A stretch of 64,000 nucleotides of DNA from Nothophaeocryptopus gaeumannii (taxonomy: Eukaryota; Ascomycota; Dothideomycetes; Mycosphaerellales; Mycosphaerellaceae), in the NCBI GenBank assembly GCA_031771865.1, contig JASISA010000027.1, positions 1,922,001 to 1,986,000 of the forward strand. Reading direction: 5' to 3'. Every line of letters starts with the position of its first letter. Position 1 is the first letter of the stretch. Below the pieces are notes generated by a model. That model saw only the letters and a list, made by a program, of their open reading frames with translations, did not search any database and was not told the origin of the DNA. A program made the translations under genes and the position numbers. Below, one piece after another: positions 30,222 to 42,198 of the stretch.

Positions 30222-33200
30222 ATGGATCAGCAGGGCCAACAACCACAAGGTCCACAGGGGCCAGCCGGCCGTCGCCTGCACATTGCACACCGCCGCAGCC
30301 CGTCAGAGATGACACCACTGATGAGTGAGTCCTCTCTGATCAGCATATGGACATTCCACACTGGACATCTTCGCCGCCCCTTAGAGTGACACGTGCTGAC
30401 ATACCTTGCTAGTGGAACAACTGGCTCTTGCCCAGCAGATTGAAATGCTTCAGCAGCAACAACAGCAGATTGCCGCCACGCACCAACAATATGTTAACAT
30501 GGGCATGATCCCCCAACAGCAACAACTACCCAACCAATTCCAGCAACTGCAAGGCCAGATGCAGAATCTCAATGTTTCGCCCAACCCTGGAGCATTTCAA
30601 TTCCCACAGCAACAGCAGGTAGGCCAGCAACATCTTGGTATTCCAATGGCTGGTGGCCTGGCACAACCCTCCGCTCACCGACGGAACCAGTCTGCCATGC
30701 CCAACATGGGAATGGGCAACATGGGCCCGCCTCCTGCTCCCTCTTCGGGTGCCTCCGGGTCTGCCTTTGGAGACTTTGGCAACTTTGGACAAAACAGAAA
30801 CGAGAACACAGCACCTAGCCGCGGAAGAGGAGGTGGCGCTGCCGGTGGTGGACATGCCCGAAGACACTCGCTTGCTTTGCCCGAGGCAAAGAAGGCTGCT
30901 GAATTGGCTGAGGCAAAGCGGAAGACTAGTGGCTTCCAGTTCCCGATGCCTGGCACCGCTGGAGGTTCGCCATCGCAGGCTTCTCGCTCTGACAGCCCAA
31001 GCACGGATAACACCCAGACGACACCTGCCAGCGCGACACGAGGCGCATTTAGCGGTCGTGGCCATGGCCGAAGCCAGAGCATGGCTGTTGGAAATGGTCG
31101 TGGCATGGCTCAGAGCACTCGCGGTGGTCCACAAGGCTTCCAGTTCCCCGGTCCACAGGCTGGTAATGACAGCGGAAACACCTCTGAGCTTGGACGTCGG
31201 GGAAGCCAAGGCCATGGGCGCCAAAGCTCGCGCAACTTCGAGGGCAACTGGCGCAACCCCAACAACAATGCTGATGGCAACATGGGTAACTTCCAGATGA
31301 ATCAGCAGGTCAGTGCCCAGCCTTTCCAACCAGGCCATCGCGCCCGTGGCTCTGTGACCAACCAGTCTATCAACTCTGTCCAGGGCTTCCAATACCCAGG
31401 CCAGCCTCAGCTTGTTCAGCTTCCACAAGGCCAGGTTCTCGTGCAGCAACCACAATTGTTCGGTGGCCAGCAGCTTAATGCCCTTCAGCTTGCCCAGCTT
31501 CAGGCCTACCAGCAGGCTGGCATTCAGCCTCCGGCCCTCCACCAGTTGACTGGCCAGCACAACGGTCCGAATCTAGGACCACAACAGCAACAACAGCGAA
31601 AGACCTTGTTCACTCCTTACTTGCCGCAAGCCACTCTACCGGCTCTGCTTGCTGACGGTCAGCTCGTTGCGGGTACTCTCCGTGTCAACAAGAAGAACCG
31701 CAGCGACGCATACGTCACCACTGTCGACCTCGATGCCGACATCTTCATCTGTGGTAGCAAGGACCGCAACCGAGCTTTGGAGGGTGACTATGTCGCCGTC
31801 GAGCTGCTTGACGTTGACGAGGTGTGGGGTCAGAAGCGCGAGAAGGAAGAGAAGAAAAAGCGCAAGGACGTTACTGACCAGCGTAGTGGCACCGTCACCG
31901 CAGTCAACGACGCTACGACTCAGCCAGAGAGCTCCGCTAACGATGGAGGCATCCGCAGACGCGGCAGTTTGAAGCAGCGTCCAACCCAGAAGAAGAACGA
32001 CGATGTCGAAGTTGAGGGCCAGAGTCTCTTGCTTGTTGAGGAAGACGAGATCAACGACGAGCAGAAGCCACTCTACGCTGGTCACATCGTTGCCGTCATC
32101 GAGCGTGTCGCTGGTCAAATGTTTTCTGGAACTCTTGGTCTGCTCCGCCCCAGCAGCCAGGCCACCAAGGAGAAGCAGGAGGCTGAGCGCGCTGCTCGCG
32201 AGGGTGGGAACTCTCACCGTCAACCAGAACGCCAGCAGGAGCGTCCCAAGATTGTTTGGTTCAAGCCTACCGACAAGCGTGTTCCTCTGATTGCCATTCC
32301 CACGGAGCAGGCACCAAAGGACTTTGTGGACAACCACCAGGACTACACCGACAAGATCTTCGTCGCTTGCATCAAGCGCTGGCCCATCACCAGCTTGCAT
32401 CCTTTCGGAACCCTCGTTGAGCAGCTTGGCCAGGCCGGTGAACTTAAGGTGGAAACCGATGCTTTGCTTCGCGACAACAACTTTGGGCCGGACGACTTCT
32501 CGGATGCCGTCATTAAGAACGTTGGCTACGAAGACTGGTCTGTTGCTAACGACGGCGAGATTGCTTTGGAAGGCCGCCGCGACTTCCGTGAGGAGCAGAC
32601 CTTCACCATCGATCCGAATGGCAGCAAAGAGCTTGATGATGCCATCCACTTCAAGGACCTTGGCGATGGCTTCATGGAGGTTGGTATCCACGTTGCCGAT
32701 GTGTCGCACTTTATCAAAGCAAACTCTCTCGTCGATCGTGAGGCCAAGAAGCGAGGCACCGGCGTGTACTTGATGAATAGAACCGTCAACATGCTCCCGC
32801 CGAAGCTTTCGAATGACATCGTCTGCCTCCTGCCAGGCGAAGAGAGATACGCAGTGTCGGTCGTCTTCAAGGTCGATGCCGCTACTGGCCGCGTAGTCGA
32901 AGAGGAGACCTGGATTGGCAAGTCAGTCATCAAGAGCTCTGGCAAGCTCTCGTACGAGGAAGTCGACGCTGTTATCAATGGCACTGGTTCCGAGTCTTTG
33001 GGCGAGGAGCGTTCGAAGCAGATCCTCAAGCTGCACTCTGTCACAGAGAAGTTCAAGCGCGGACGTTACGCCAGCGACGACCCAGAGATTCCTTCTCTTC
33101 GTCTGCTGTACTCGCTTGACGATGAGAACGTTCCAGTTGAGCACAACATCTTCGACTCCAGCCCTTCACACGAGATGATCGAGGAGCTGAGCCATATGAC

Positions 33201-34461
33201 CAATGCGTTCGTCGCTCAGAAGATCCACGCTACCCTCAAGGGCCGCTCCCTCCTCCGCGTTCACGACCAGCCCAAGCCACGTCGCCTGCGTACATTTGCT
33301 GAGCGCATGAGCAACATCGGCTATGACATCGACATCACCAGCTCGGCTTCCCTGCAGAACAGCCTGTTCCGTATCGAGGATCCAGAGATTCGTAAGGGCA
33401 TGGAGACCTTGGTCTTCAAGTCGATGGGTCGCGCGAAGTACGCCGTGCCAGATCGGGCTACTAACCCAGAGTACGTTGGCCACTACGCTTTGAATCTTCC
33501 TTTGTACACGCACTTCACAAACCCGTCGCGCCGCTACGCCGATATTGTTGTACACCGCCAACTTGAAGCCGTACTCTCGGATGGTGCCATCGAGTTCACC
33601 GAAGACACCGAGTCACTGGCCAAGACCGCGGAGACATGCAACACCAAGAAGGACTCTGCGCACAACGCACAGGAGCAAAGCGTCCACATTGAGTCTTGCC
33701 GCAGGATGAACAGACTCAGCGAAGAGCAAGGAGGTGATCTCATCTCTGTCGGCATTGTTGTCTGCGTATACGAGTCAGCCTTCGACGTCTTGATCCCAGA
33801 GTACGGCTTTGAGAAACGAGTCCACTGCGATCAGCTGCCTCTCAAGAAAGCAGAGTTTGACAAGAACAAGCGCCTGCTGGAGCTGTACTGGGAGAAAGGT
33901 GTGCCATCGTCGGCTTTCGTGCCAGAAGACGAGCGACCACAAGCGAAGGGCCACCGCGCCACTCACAGCACTGTCGCGCGGGAAGCTGCTGCCAAGCAGA
34001 AGCAGGCTGAGGATGCCGACCGCAAGGCGATGAACGCCGGAGCCATCGATTCCCAGGAAGTCGACGCCTTGTTCGACGATGATGACGACGCTTCTGAGGT
34101 TACTGACAACACTAGCGGCGTTGCATTGAACGGCGACCGTGCGACTCAGAGCGGGCCTCCATCCCCAGCAAGAAATGGTCTGGCGCCACAGCGATCCAAG
34201 TCCGATTCGCGCCTCCTTAACAACAGCTCCGCGCCCGAGGCGAAGCTTTCCGACAAGGATAAGTACTTCAGCTTTTTCACGCTTCGCGAGGAGAATGGCG
34301 ACTACATTCAGGATGTGAAGGAGATGACCAGAGTGCCCGTGCTGCTGAAGACTGATCTGACGAAGAGCCCACCGTAAGTTTCGAACCAAGTTTACGCGGA
34401 GGACCATACTAACATAAACAGATGCTTGACCATCAGGTCTTTGAACCCGTACGCTCTCTAA
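30222..34461 (+). CDS. SSD1: Ssd1-type RNA-binding translational repressor (RNase II-like)
   Basis: Exons 30222-30324, 30413-34373 and 34422-34461 give 1367 residues. Exon 1 ends HRRSPSEMTPLM and joins to MEQLALAQQIEML, a conserved Ssd1 start; the last exon gives the conserved end IRSLNPYAL. The first 370 residues are Gln/Asn-rich and disordered. Cold-shock-like domains follow (TLRVNKKNRSDAYVTTVDLD), then an RNB domain from about residue 765. The RNB metal motif reads DPNGSKELDDA: the second of four expected acids is Glu774 rather than Asp. Ssd1 binds cell-wall and growth mRNAs and restrains their translation under control of the Cbk1/COT-1 kinase; it is regarded as lacking nuclease activity. 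The C-terminus is charged and disordered. Confidence 0.93.
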
Positions 34462-35735
34462 GCGGCGATCCGCCCTCGTCATGGGCTGTGAAATCATCTT
34501 CCAACATGTGTAGCCCTACACACATTTCAGGAGCACGACAGCAAGAACTGGCATGAGCGAAAGCTTGACACAGTTCTTCGACTACCTCCGAACAGCTCTT
34601 CGAGCCACTGACCGAATACCATCATTACGGGATAGCAATGTCCGGGAACGCAGCAGACAGACATAGGCCTGCTCGCAAGGAGAACGAGAGCTTGGAGGAT
34701 GTGGAAGGTGTTGGAAAGGTATGCTGTAAGAAGCATGACCAATGATGCCAAGAAGATTGGCAACATCTAAAAGCGAGCAAGAATAGTGACGACCAGATTG
34801 TACATGTACCAAAGGAAAGCTGTTGATGAAGATGAACAGTTGGCTGGAGGGACACCGATTAGAAGGAGGAAAGGAGATGGATGGATCATTATTGTTATCT
34901 TGTGTGCAACTGTTTTGGTCTTGGTGTAGCGAGTTTGGCCTGTGGCCGATTGCTTATGTCAATGGATTTTTCATTACACTCGGGGCTCCTCTTCATTTAA
35001 ATCGTCGATGCTGCCGTCTGCAATGAACGCTTCTTCTGTCTCCTCCCGTCTCTTTTCTCCCCTCTTCTCTCCTCTTACGTCAACACCACGGCAGGTCTGA
35101 AAGCTCCCTGCTTGTATTGTACATCTCATATTATTGGAGAAGGCATGTTTCCTGGTCTATTTGCGTCCCTCCCTTTTGATTTCAGCATCTCTCCTGGCCG
35201 CGGGCGATCCGAAAGGGTGGTGGCTGCTAGCTGGATAGATGAACTTTGAGAAACATGTAAATGAAAGCGTTGTTGAACTCCATTGTGAAGGTGAAGCAAA
35301 TCATCAATGACAGTCCTCGTGGACGTTCGATTCAAGCTACAGGCAAGGTCCATTCAAGACTTTCGACTTTATCGTGCTCGACATCCCTGTTTGAGCAGCC
35401 TTCCTGTCCCGCCAACATGAGTCTTTTCATCTCCTCTCTCCATCCTCTGGCGCTTAGTACACTCACTGTACGCGCCTTGCGACGAGCTCAGAACACTCCT
35501 TCTGCTTACACTCGGCTTCGATGCGGACGTTCTTTCCTTCACAGATTTAGCTGGCCGAACAATTCCGGGAGAATCAATGAGCACTTACTCCAATCGGTTC
35601 GTGTCCAGTGGCGGACGACGCTTGGTCAATATCTCAGGCGTGGTCTGGGTTGGAGTTGGTCCATCAGATACCTGCAGTGATGTGGCTTCCAGAGCATATG
35701 CAGAAAATCATGATACGTATGTGACCATCGGTCTT
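34462..35735. other. Gene-free region between convergent 3' ends
   Basis: Separates SSD1 (plus) from the larger DUF2293 gene (minus). Presumably long 3' untranslated regions; the sequence is T/C-rich near 35035-35090. No coding sequence or RNA gene identified. Confidence 0.4.
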
Positions 35736-38175
35736 TCAGCGTGGGTAGTAGTATTGTGGCTGGGCCGGGTATCCTTGTTGCGGCACATATCCATTTGGGA
35801 CAGTGACGGGAACCTGTGGCCTTGGAGCCGCATGTGGTTGGCCTGGAGCGGCGCCTCCTCTGGGCACTTGCTGAACGGCTGCTGGAGCTCCATGCACTGG
35901 GGCGTAGGTGGAGCGAGGTGCGTCAATATAGACCACGCGCGGCTGCGCCTGGACACCATAATATGGATGACTGGAGTGCTGCAACTGTTGGACAGCTGAT
36001 CGTGTGTAGACGGTCTGTCCGTATCGACCGGGCTCCTGCTGGCGGGGCATGTATTGGATGGGAGCAACTTGGCCGGACTGAGAATCGTACTCCCGGCATG
36101 GAGCGTCATCCCGAGGATATTGCTGAGTTCCGTGCGCGGGCAATGATGGCTGTCGTGGATCGTATTGGACATGCGCTATAGGCCTCACCTCAACCGCAGC
36201 TGGAACGCCGTTAGGCTGCGAACTCCCGTACTCTATCCTCGATGGGGGCACGTCTGCAAATGGACTTCTCTTTGCAGCATACACCGGGCTGGCTTGTGGG
36301 GTAAGATCCGCAATGCCCTGGCGGCGGTACTGGTCTGATGTCCGATGCTGGCTAAAGTCCTTGGACATACGATACGGCGGCGGTGGGCGAGAAGAAACAT
36401 CGGAATCCACGCGACGGCGTTTTCCAAGCGCCTCGCGCAAAGGCGAAGCGGGACGCGATCGTTGACCTGGTTGACGCCCGTCGTGGTGCACCGATGATGA
36501 GGCAATGGCCATTCTCCTGAGGTCGTCTTGCGGTTCAATGGATGCGACAGGACGATCTTGCGGGGCAAAGACATCTGCGGAGTTAGAGTGGCGTGTGTAT
36601 GGTTGTTGCACAATCGATTGCGGCGAGTACGGTTGCGGATATGCAAAAGGGCTGTTTGGCGGAAGTGGTTGCGGAGCAAATTGGTGTACTGGTGATGCGT
36701 GGGTCGAGATAGGAGCTGGTGCCTGTGCAGTTCGTAAGTAGGCTGCATACGGTGAAGAACAAGTCATTATGACACAAACCCTGCGGAAACGTTGCCCTCC
36801 TATGACAATCGTGTCGTCGGCGGAATGCCTCTCTGGAATCATGACCTGCACAACGCTGCTATATTCCAAGTCAGCTCGGTTCGTTTTCCATGGGAGACAA
36901 GCGTACGGTTGGCCTGCTGGAGCCGGCCCTGAATTGCGAAGCTGCTGACGAGCAGTGCCTATCTTCTGGCGAACGTCCAGTACGCGCTGCTGTAAACTCC
37001 GATAGGGCGGCTGATGACGCTCGAAGAAGCGTCTTGATCGTTCATCCTGGCTTTCTGCTCCAAGGTCCTCGAGGGCTGCGGGCTTATGACTTATCTCAAC
37101 ACTTGTGTCACTAGCATAGCCGTGTTCAAGATCAGCTGCAGAGTCCTCATCATCGGCTTCGCTGCCATGGCGAGCTCTGACGGGACCTTCCTCGTCATCA
37201 TCAATCACGATGGTTTCGCGGACGATCTCCTCGAGCTCCTCGTCGTTCTCCTCGTCTTGCTCACCTCGCCATTCAATGAGCTTTTTCAGGCAAGTTGGCT
37301 CAACAAGGGAACGGGCGTCTTTCCATTCGAATGCACGCAGCAGACGGTCATAATCAGTATATGTATGACGAATACGAGCAATGGTAGCAAGTTGCACACG
37401 ACGCGGAAGCTCCATCACGGCATTGTTGCCTACGCGGTTGGTACCTTCTTCCCAGGCATGTTGGATGATGGCCTGGAGATCATCCTCGGGAATCTTTGGG
37501 AACAGCTCTCGGATGGCCGCTCTGACTTGGTCATGAGTCTCCTGCTGGGCTGGCTCGTTCAAGTGGATTCCATGCTTGGCCATGGCTCTTGCCATTCGGC
37601 TGCGTTCGTTCTCCTGCTCCAGGTCTGACTCCTTAACAAACCGACCGCGGTTGTAAGCGTAGCCGAGTTCCTGGCAAGCATCATCGACAACATCGGCGCG
37701 AAAGTGATATCCAATCCGGTGGATGTGATGGGAGACCTTATCCGGGTCAACAGCGTGCTTACTGACTGGTTTTGCCTATACTGAACATTAGCCGATGCCA
37801 TTCTGGGGGGGAGCTTGCATAGGAATGGGGGCAGAGCTGTGCCGTCATGGCTGCAATCCATTAACATACGTTGACAACGTTCACCGGGAAGCCTCGTTGT
37901 CTTGAAAGCTCTTTGCAGCGCTCTGCGAGGTCTGGCGTGCCAACGGGTAAGAACTGGAATCCTTGCGGGGCTGTGGTGTAGGTCGTCTGGTGTCGCGATG
38001 TCAGTCTGGGTCCAAACCTGATGATGTGAGATGCACCAACATGCAAATCGAGCTTTCTCTTTTTCGCAACAACGCGATTTTGCTCCGTCTTGTAGGGTTT
38101 CTCGCGTCGCTTTTGAATACTACGAGCAGCGCTCGCAGGTCGCGCGCTTGGCGCTCTCGAAGTGGATGCTGTCAT
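35736..38175 (-). CDS. DUF2293-domain protein, long form
   Basis: Exon 1 (37870-38175) and exon 2 (35736-37775) give 781 residues across a 94-nt intron (GTATGT...TATAG). The join links FPVNVVN to AKPVSKHAVDPDKVSHHIHR, a conserved stretch of this family. A basic N-terminus (KRREKPYKTEQNRVVAKKRK) could be a nuclear signal. The DUF2293 core is at about 180-265 (IRELFPKIP, VQLATIARIRHTYTDYDRLL). An acidic stretch and a long Pro/Gln/Tyr-rich tail follow. A 48-nt segment (36859-36906) with GTACGC...ATATAG ends and a GCTGAC branch site is open in frame and may be a further intron. Function unknown; a second, short member lies at 149-598. Confidence 0.8.
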
Positions 38176-38932
38176 GTTTTGAACAGGCCAACAGATGTGG
38201 ATTAGTAGAACAATAAAAGAGAACCTGCAAGCCTCCCAACGCCGCGCTCCAGACTACGCTGACAAGAAGAAAACTAGTCGAGCAAATGCAAGAGCAGCGC
38301 ACTCTGGGCAATGGAAGCCGGGTGGTACTGGGTCTGGATCACTGGCGGTCTAAAGCCGAGCAGTTGTCTCCAAAGGTCGGGCTCCAAGTGCGTATGCGTA
38401 TGCGTATGCGTGTGCCTGTGCGTCTGGGGATGATTGCGATCTGGGTCTCTCTGTCTTTCTGGCACAAGTCACAGCGGTACAAGCGATGCCAGCAGAATTA
38501 CTCTTCGAAGCGCGACGCTCCGTCGAATCTACATCAGCCCATACTCGGGCGCAAAGACGGTGAAGGGGTCACGGTCACGACGCCTGGAATGCAGGCGCCA
38601 TGTCTGAGTGAATACACCGTCGATGGTCTGATGAAAGGCGTGTTGTTGCGGGAATGTTGTTGGAGAAGAGAAAGAGAAGTGGCGCGCAAGAAAAGACGGC
38701 TTTTTGAAAGAGCGCACCTTCCTCGAGGACCGCCGCCTCACATTTCTGATTGGTCGTCGCGCCTCGGAAGCCTCAGGTCACGCTTTCCACCGGATGTTCC
38801 CGCACCGTGGTCTAGCACAACGACGAACGACGACATCTCAATCGAGGGAATGACTGGTCTACACACCACACCATCTCTCCTCTCTGCTCCGCTCTACACA
38901 TCACACCAAAGGCGACAATACACACCGCCGCC
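38176..38932. other. Divergent promoter region
   Basis: Between the DUF2293 gene (minus) and the complex I ESSS subunit (plus). A long plus-strand open frame here has no protein-like features. Confidence 0.45.
38389..38422 (+). repeat. GTATGC-type microsatellite
   Basis: Imperfect repeats of a 6-bp unit (GTATGC, decaying to GTGTGC) in the divergent promoter region. Confidence 0.7.
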
Positions 38933-39362
38933 ATGTCGCTGCTCCGCTCACGCATCCTGAATACCTCCCGAGCGCGCCTTCAAATTGTCCCCAACATTGC
39001 CGCCCGCGCGCAACAAAGATCGCTCTCCTCCACCGCCGTCCGCTCGGCCGGCGATCATGCCCACGAAGACCACTATGACCCTCCCGGCGGATGGTTGTTC
39101 GGCGTGAAGCCAGGCGAGAAGTATGAGAACGAGGGCTGGGAGAATGTCTGGTTCTATGGCTTCTTTGGGAGCTGCCTCTTCGGAGTCATTGGATACTGCT
39201 ACAAGCCAGACACAAGGTTCGCGACTCTCTCCAGGGACAAGCACGATCTACGCACGATGCATTGTACTGATTTACCGCAGCATACAAACATGGGCACTTG
39301 AGGAGGCGCGAAGGCGGTTGGAAGCGGAAGGCATCTTGGAGGATCCCGAGAAGAAGAGGTGA
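38933..39362 (+). CDS. Mitochondrial complex I ESSS subunit (NDUFB11-like)
   Basis: Exons 38933-39216 and 39281-39362 give 121 residues. The N-terminus is a typical mitochondrial presequence (MSLLRSRILNTSRARLQIV, then QQRSLSSTAVRSA). The mature part has YDPPGGWLFGVKPGEKY, a single membrane helix (YGFFGSCLFGVIGYCY) and a charged helical tail (EEARRRLEAEGIL). This is the ESSS accessory subunit in the membrane arm of NADH:ubiquinone oxidoreductase. The 64-nt intron has a weak donor (GTTCGC) but the join YKPDTSIQTWALEEARRRL matches the family, so I trust it. Confidence 0.88.
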
Positions 39363-39778
39363 AGGGCGCCGCGAGGCACGATGCGATTTTCAACTCAAAC
39401 AATTGTACGGACTGTGGGGATGAGTAGACTCCGCGGCGGCTCAACGACACGAATTACACTGTACATACCCAGCCCGCGAGATCTATAGAGAGCAGCTGGT
39501 CTGTGGCGTCACCGGAAGCTGCTCGAATGCTGAGGTTTCATACAACACATGCCTTCAAAGGTAGCTACTTCGCTGTTGTCAACAGTGGATTTTGGACATC
39601 TCCACATTCACTGACGCGAGCTACTGACAGAAATATAGGCCCGCAATACTTCTTAATCTTGCAACAGACAGACCCAACTCCAGAACAATTATCAATACCA
39701 GCAATACTGTGTGCGCCAGTCTAGACAAAATCTTTCCTTCGAGCACAAGCGCAAGCACCTGCCAGTACCGATCAGAAG
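39363..39778. other. Intergenic, nothing seen
   Basis: Between the complex I subunit and the small Cys-rich protein, same strand. No coding sequence or repeats of note. Confidence 0.4.
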
Positions 39779-39988
39779 ATGTGCAGAAACATGACCGCCT
39801 TCCACAGAACTTGTGGTCATCAGCGAACCTTCTTCGTCCGTTGCTTCTTCGCGAAGGTCAAAAATCGCGAAAACTGCGGCAAACAATCTTACCCAACATG
39901 GCAGTACCTCGAAACCTACGACTGTCCCATGTGTCGAGATGCCAGGCGAAGGGAGGCGGATGATCTCGTCAAAGGCTACCGAAAGTGA
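39779..39988 (+). CDS. Small cysteine/histidine-rich protein
   Basis: A 69-residue single-exon frame with an ATG. Cysteines and histidines are spaced like a small metal-binding fold: MCRNMTAFHRTCGHQ, VRCFF, ENCGKQ, and a terminal CPMC pair. This Cx(n)CGH...C...C...CPxC pattern occurs in many short uncharacterised fungal proteins. There is no signal peptide, so it is probably intracellular rather than a secreted effector. The composition is too ordered for a chance frame, but I know no function. It stands alone between two unrelated genes. Confidence 0.55.
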   Translation: MCRNMTAFHRTCGHQRTFFVRCFFAKVKNRENCGKQSYPTWQYLETYDCPMCRDARRREADDLVKGYRK

Positions 39989-40457
39989 AAAGGCCGAAGC
40001 CTGGTTTCACCTGGGCGCGTTCAACAGGCTTACATGCAAATGCGCTCCTTCCACGCTCTCGAGTTTCCTGATCGTGCCTTCTACAGGACTCTTTGGAGGG
40101 TCCATGTGTCGGTCGAAAAGCGGACTGCAAGGATGTCGTATCTGCGGCATTGGTCAACAATATACGGAGTTCTTCACCTTGATGAGTCCTTGCCGCCGTG
40201 TCTCTCACGAATGATCCAATCGATGCGCGGTTCCTGGCATATCTTGAGGGCTCCCTGCGAGACACATGGTACATAATGGTAACTCGCTCGTGACGTAGTG
40301 GCGACGAGAGCTAGTACAAGAGGCTCTCATGGATCTTAATACGCTTTCATTTTGGGGAAGGCAGACACGCGATCACTCTTGATTCCTACAGGAACAGAAA
40401 CAAAGACATTCGAGACTGATCCAAGCACACTCCGTCGACTCATCACCAACACCAGCA
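39989..40457. other. Intergenic, nothing seen
   Basis: No gene or repeat recognised. Probably holds the promoter of the small unknown gene at 40458. Confidence 0.4.
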
Positions 40458-40712
40458 ATGGCGTCCTCCGATCTTCACCAAGGCGGCGACCTCTCATCTA
40501 TGGCTAAAGACGGAACGACTGTTCCTGGCGATGCCGGGAAGCAAAAGGCCGTATCTAGACCCGATCAAGTGGCAGAAAATCCAATCTATCACAAGCAATC
40601 CATCAATGCACCCGACCAGCCGGGAGCAACCGACAATCATATAGACGTGCCTCGACAGTTCAAATATATGGGCGCTACGGGCGAGGTCATTACAGGGACT
40701 GATGATCATTAG
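40458..40712 (+). CDS. Small disordered unknown protein
   Basis: An 84-residue polar frame from ATG to TAG, rich in Asp, Gly, Gln and Pro, with no known motif, signal peptide or membrane helix. A strong donor (GTAAGT) begins immediately after the TAG stop, and a matching branch (GCTGAC) and acceptor (CAG at 40773-40775) follow about 60 nt later. An intron may therefore lie directly after the stop. A second polar open stretch (about 40791-40979, containing NDPLAKGHDRYDKH) may be a further exon if another donor, such as after the GAG near residue 77, is used. I cannot choose between these models. Confidence 0.45.
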   Translation: MASSDLHQGGDLSSMAKDGTTVPGDAGKQKAVSRPDQVAENPIYHKQSINAPDQPGATDNHIDVPRQFKYMGATGEVITGTDDH

Positions 40713-41435
40713 GTAAGTCGCTGTAGCTGTTCAGAGGGAACTTGGTCATGTGATCTTGGGCTGACGGCGGGACAGCCTGCTCAAGTATAATTGAAGAACC
40801 TCCACTTTGGCGCAAACGACCCACTTGCCAAAGGTCACGACAGATATGACAAACATGCTTGCCAGGATGGGAGCGATCTCGAGAGGTATCAGGGAGAGGG
40901 AGCGGGGGCAGACCCAACTCCTGCTGATGAGGAGCAAGACTTGAGCCAGGACAAGCTCAGGGATGCGAAGGGGCAGTAGACGACAGGCATCTCAATCAAT
41001 CCGAACTCAGGAATTGCTGCGAGCTGTATGCTTTCATCTGAAGCAAAATCTCGAACCCAATCTCTCATTCAGCAATCGTGCAGTAGATTCACTCAGGGCA
41101 GACTTTGTCTGTAGCATTCGGACCGCGCGCGTAGATCATGGCACTGAGATGACGTTCGACAATGCCTGTTCCGAACATTCTAATGTAATCTGCTTCTTCA
41201 TCATCATCGGCCACGACCGGATACGCTGGAGACGCTGTACGTACGCACGGGTACTCTACACGACAAGTGGTGCGACAATCTGTTGCTCCTTCCCAACGAG
41301 AAACTTCTCACGATAAGTAGTGACTATTCTTATCTCCTACTCTAAGCATCTCTCAAGCTTGCCTACTCGTCAACCTACAGAGGCGCCTCCCTCCCAGACA
41401 TCCACAGGAACCACGATAAAGATAAACCATCCAAA
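40713..41435. other. Possible 3' exon, then intergenic
   Basis: Contains the polar open stretch at 40791-40979 discussed with the preceding gene. The remainder up to the decarboxylase ATG shows nothing recognisable. Confidence 0.35.
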
Positions 41436-42198
41436 ATGGAACCCAACCACATCTACCAATACTCCCTCCTAAACGCCCTCATGGACGGCGTCTGCGAAAC
41501 CGGCATCCCCGCCACAACCCTCCTCCGCCATGGAAACCAAGGTCTAGGCACCTTCGCTCGAATGCAAGGCGAACTAATGTTTCTCGACGGCAAAATCCTC
41601 CAACTCCAAGCCGGCGGGCAAACCCGCGAAGCAGATGAATCTGATCAGATCCCGTTTGCTGTGAGCACACAATTTGTACCCCAGAAAACGCAGAATGTGG
41701 AACTCAGAGATAAAGATTCGATTGATGAGGTTTTGGAGAAGTTTGAAAAGAATAGTAAGAATTTGTTTTTGACGTATCGGATTGACGGGAAGTTTGAGTA
41801 TGTGAAGTGTCGTACTGTCAGGGGGCAGGAGTGAGTAATTTACATGCCGGCTTCTAGGTCGATTTTTTGTGCTAATGATGTTTTCTAGATTCAAGGGGCA
41901 AAAGCTCTCAGAGCTTGGCAAGAAGCAATCTGTCGAGGAGTATGATAATGTCGAAGGTAGCATCATTGGCTTCAGAACACCAAAGAACTGGCAAGGCTTT
42001 GGAGTAGCTGGTGAGCATTTGCATTTCGTGAAGAAGGATTTCTCTGCGGGGGGTCATGTTCTTGAGGTAAAGGCGAAGCAGGTGAAGATGGGAATGGCAG
42101 TAGCATCGAACGTCCACATCGAGCTCCCGACATCAGAAGACTTCAACGCAGCGACTTTGGTGACAGATGATGAGGGAGTGAGAAACGTAGAAGGATAA
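41436..42198 (+). CDS. alsD: Alpha-acetolactate decarboxylase
   Basis: Exons 41436-41830 and 41889-42198 give 234 residues, near the bacterial length. The 58-nt intron (GTGAGT...TTTCTAG, branch GCTAATG) restores the continuous family sequence. Motifs in order: YSLLNALMDGVCETG, HGNQGLGTFARMQGELMFLDG, RIDGKFEYVKCRTV, and the metal site H175-x-H177...H188 (HLHFVKKDFSAGGH). The spacing equals that of the zinc histidines in bacterial acetolactate decarboxylase. The enzyme converts 2-acetolactate to acetoin and CO2. No signal peptide is present, so it is cytosolic. The acetolactate synthase gene that makes its substrate ends 167 bp away on the opposite strand. The family is mainly bacterial, so transfer into fungi followed by intron gain is likely. 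Confidence 0.9.

Noticed and set aside
30526..32709. 344- and 357-codon minus-strand open frames
   Set aside because: Antisense to SSD1 in Gln-rich and highly biased codons; leucine-rich translations without family features.
38286..38960. 224-codon plus-strand open frame
   Set aside because: Includes a microsatellite read as alternating Arg/Met and overlaps the leader of the complex I subunit; no protein-like pattern.
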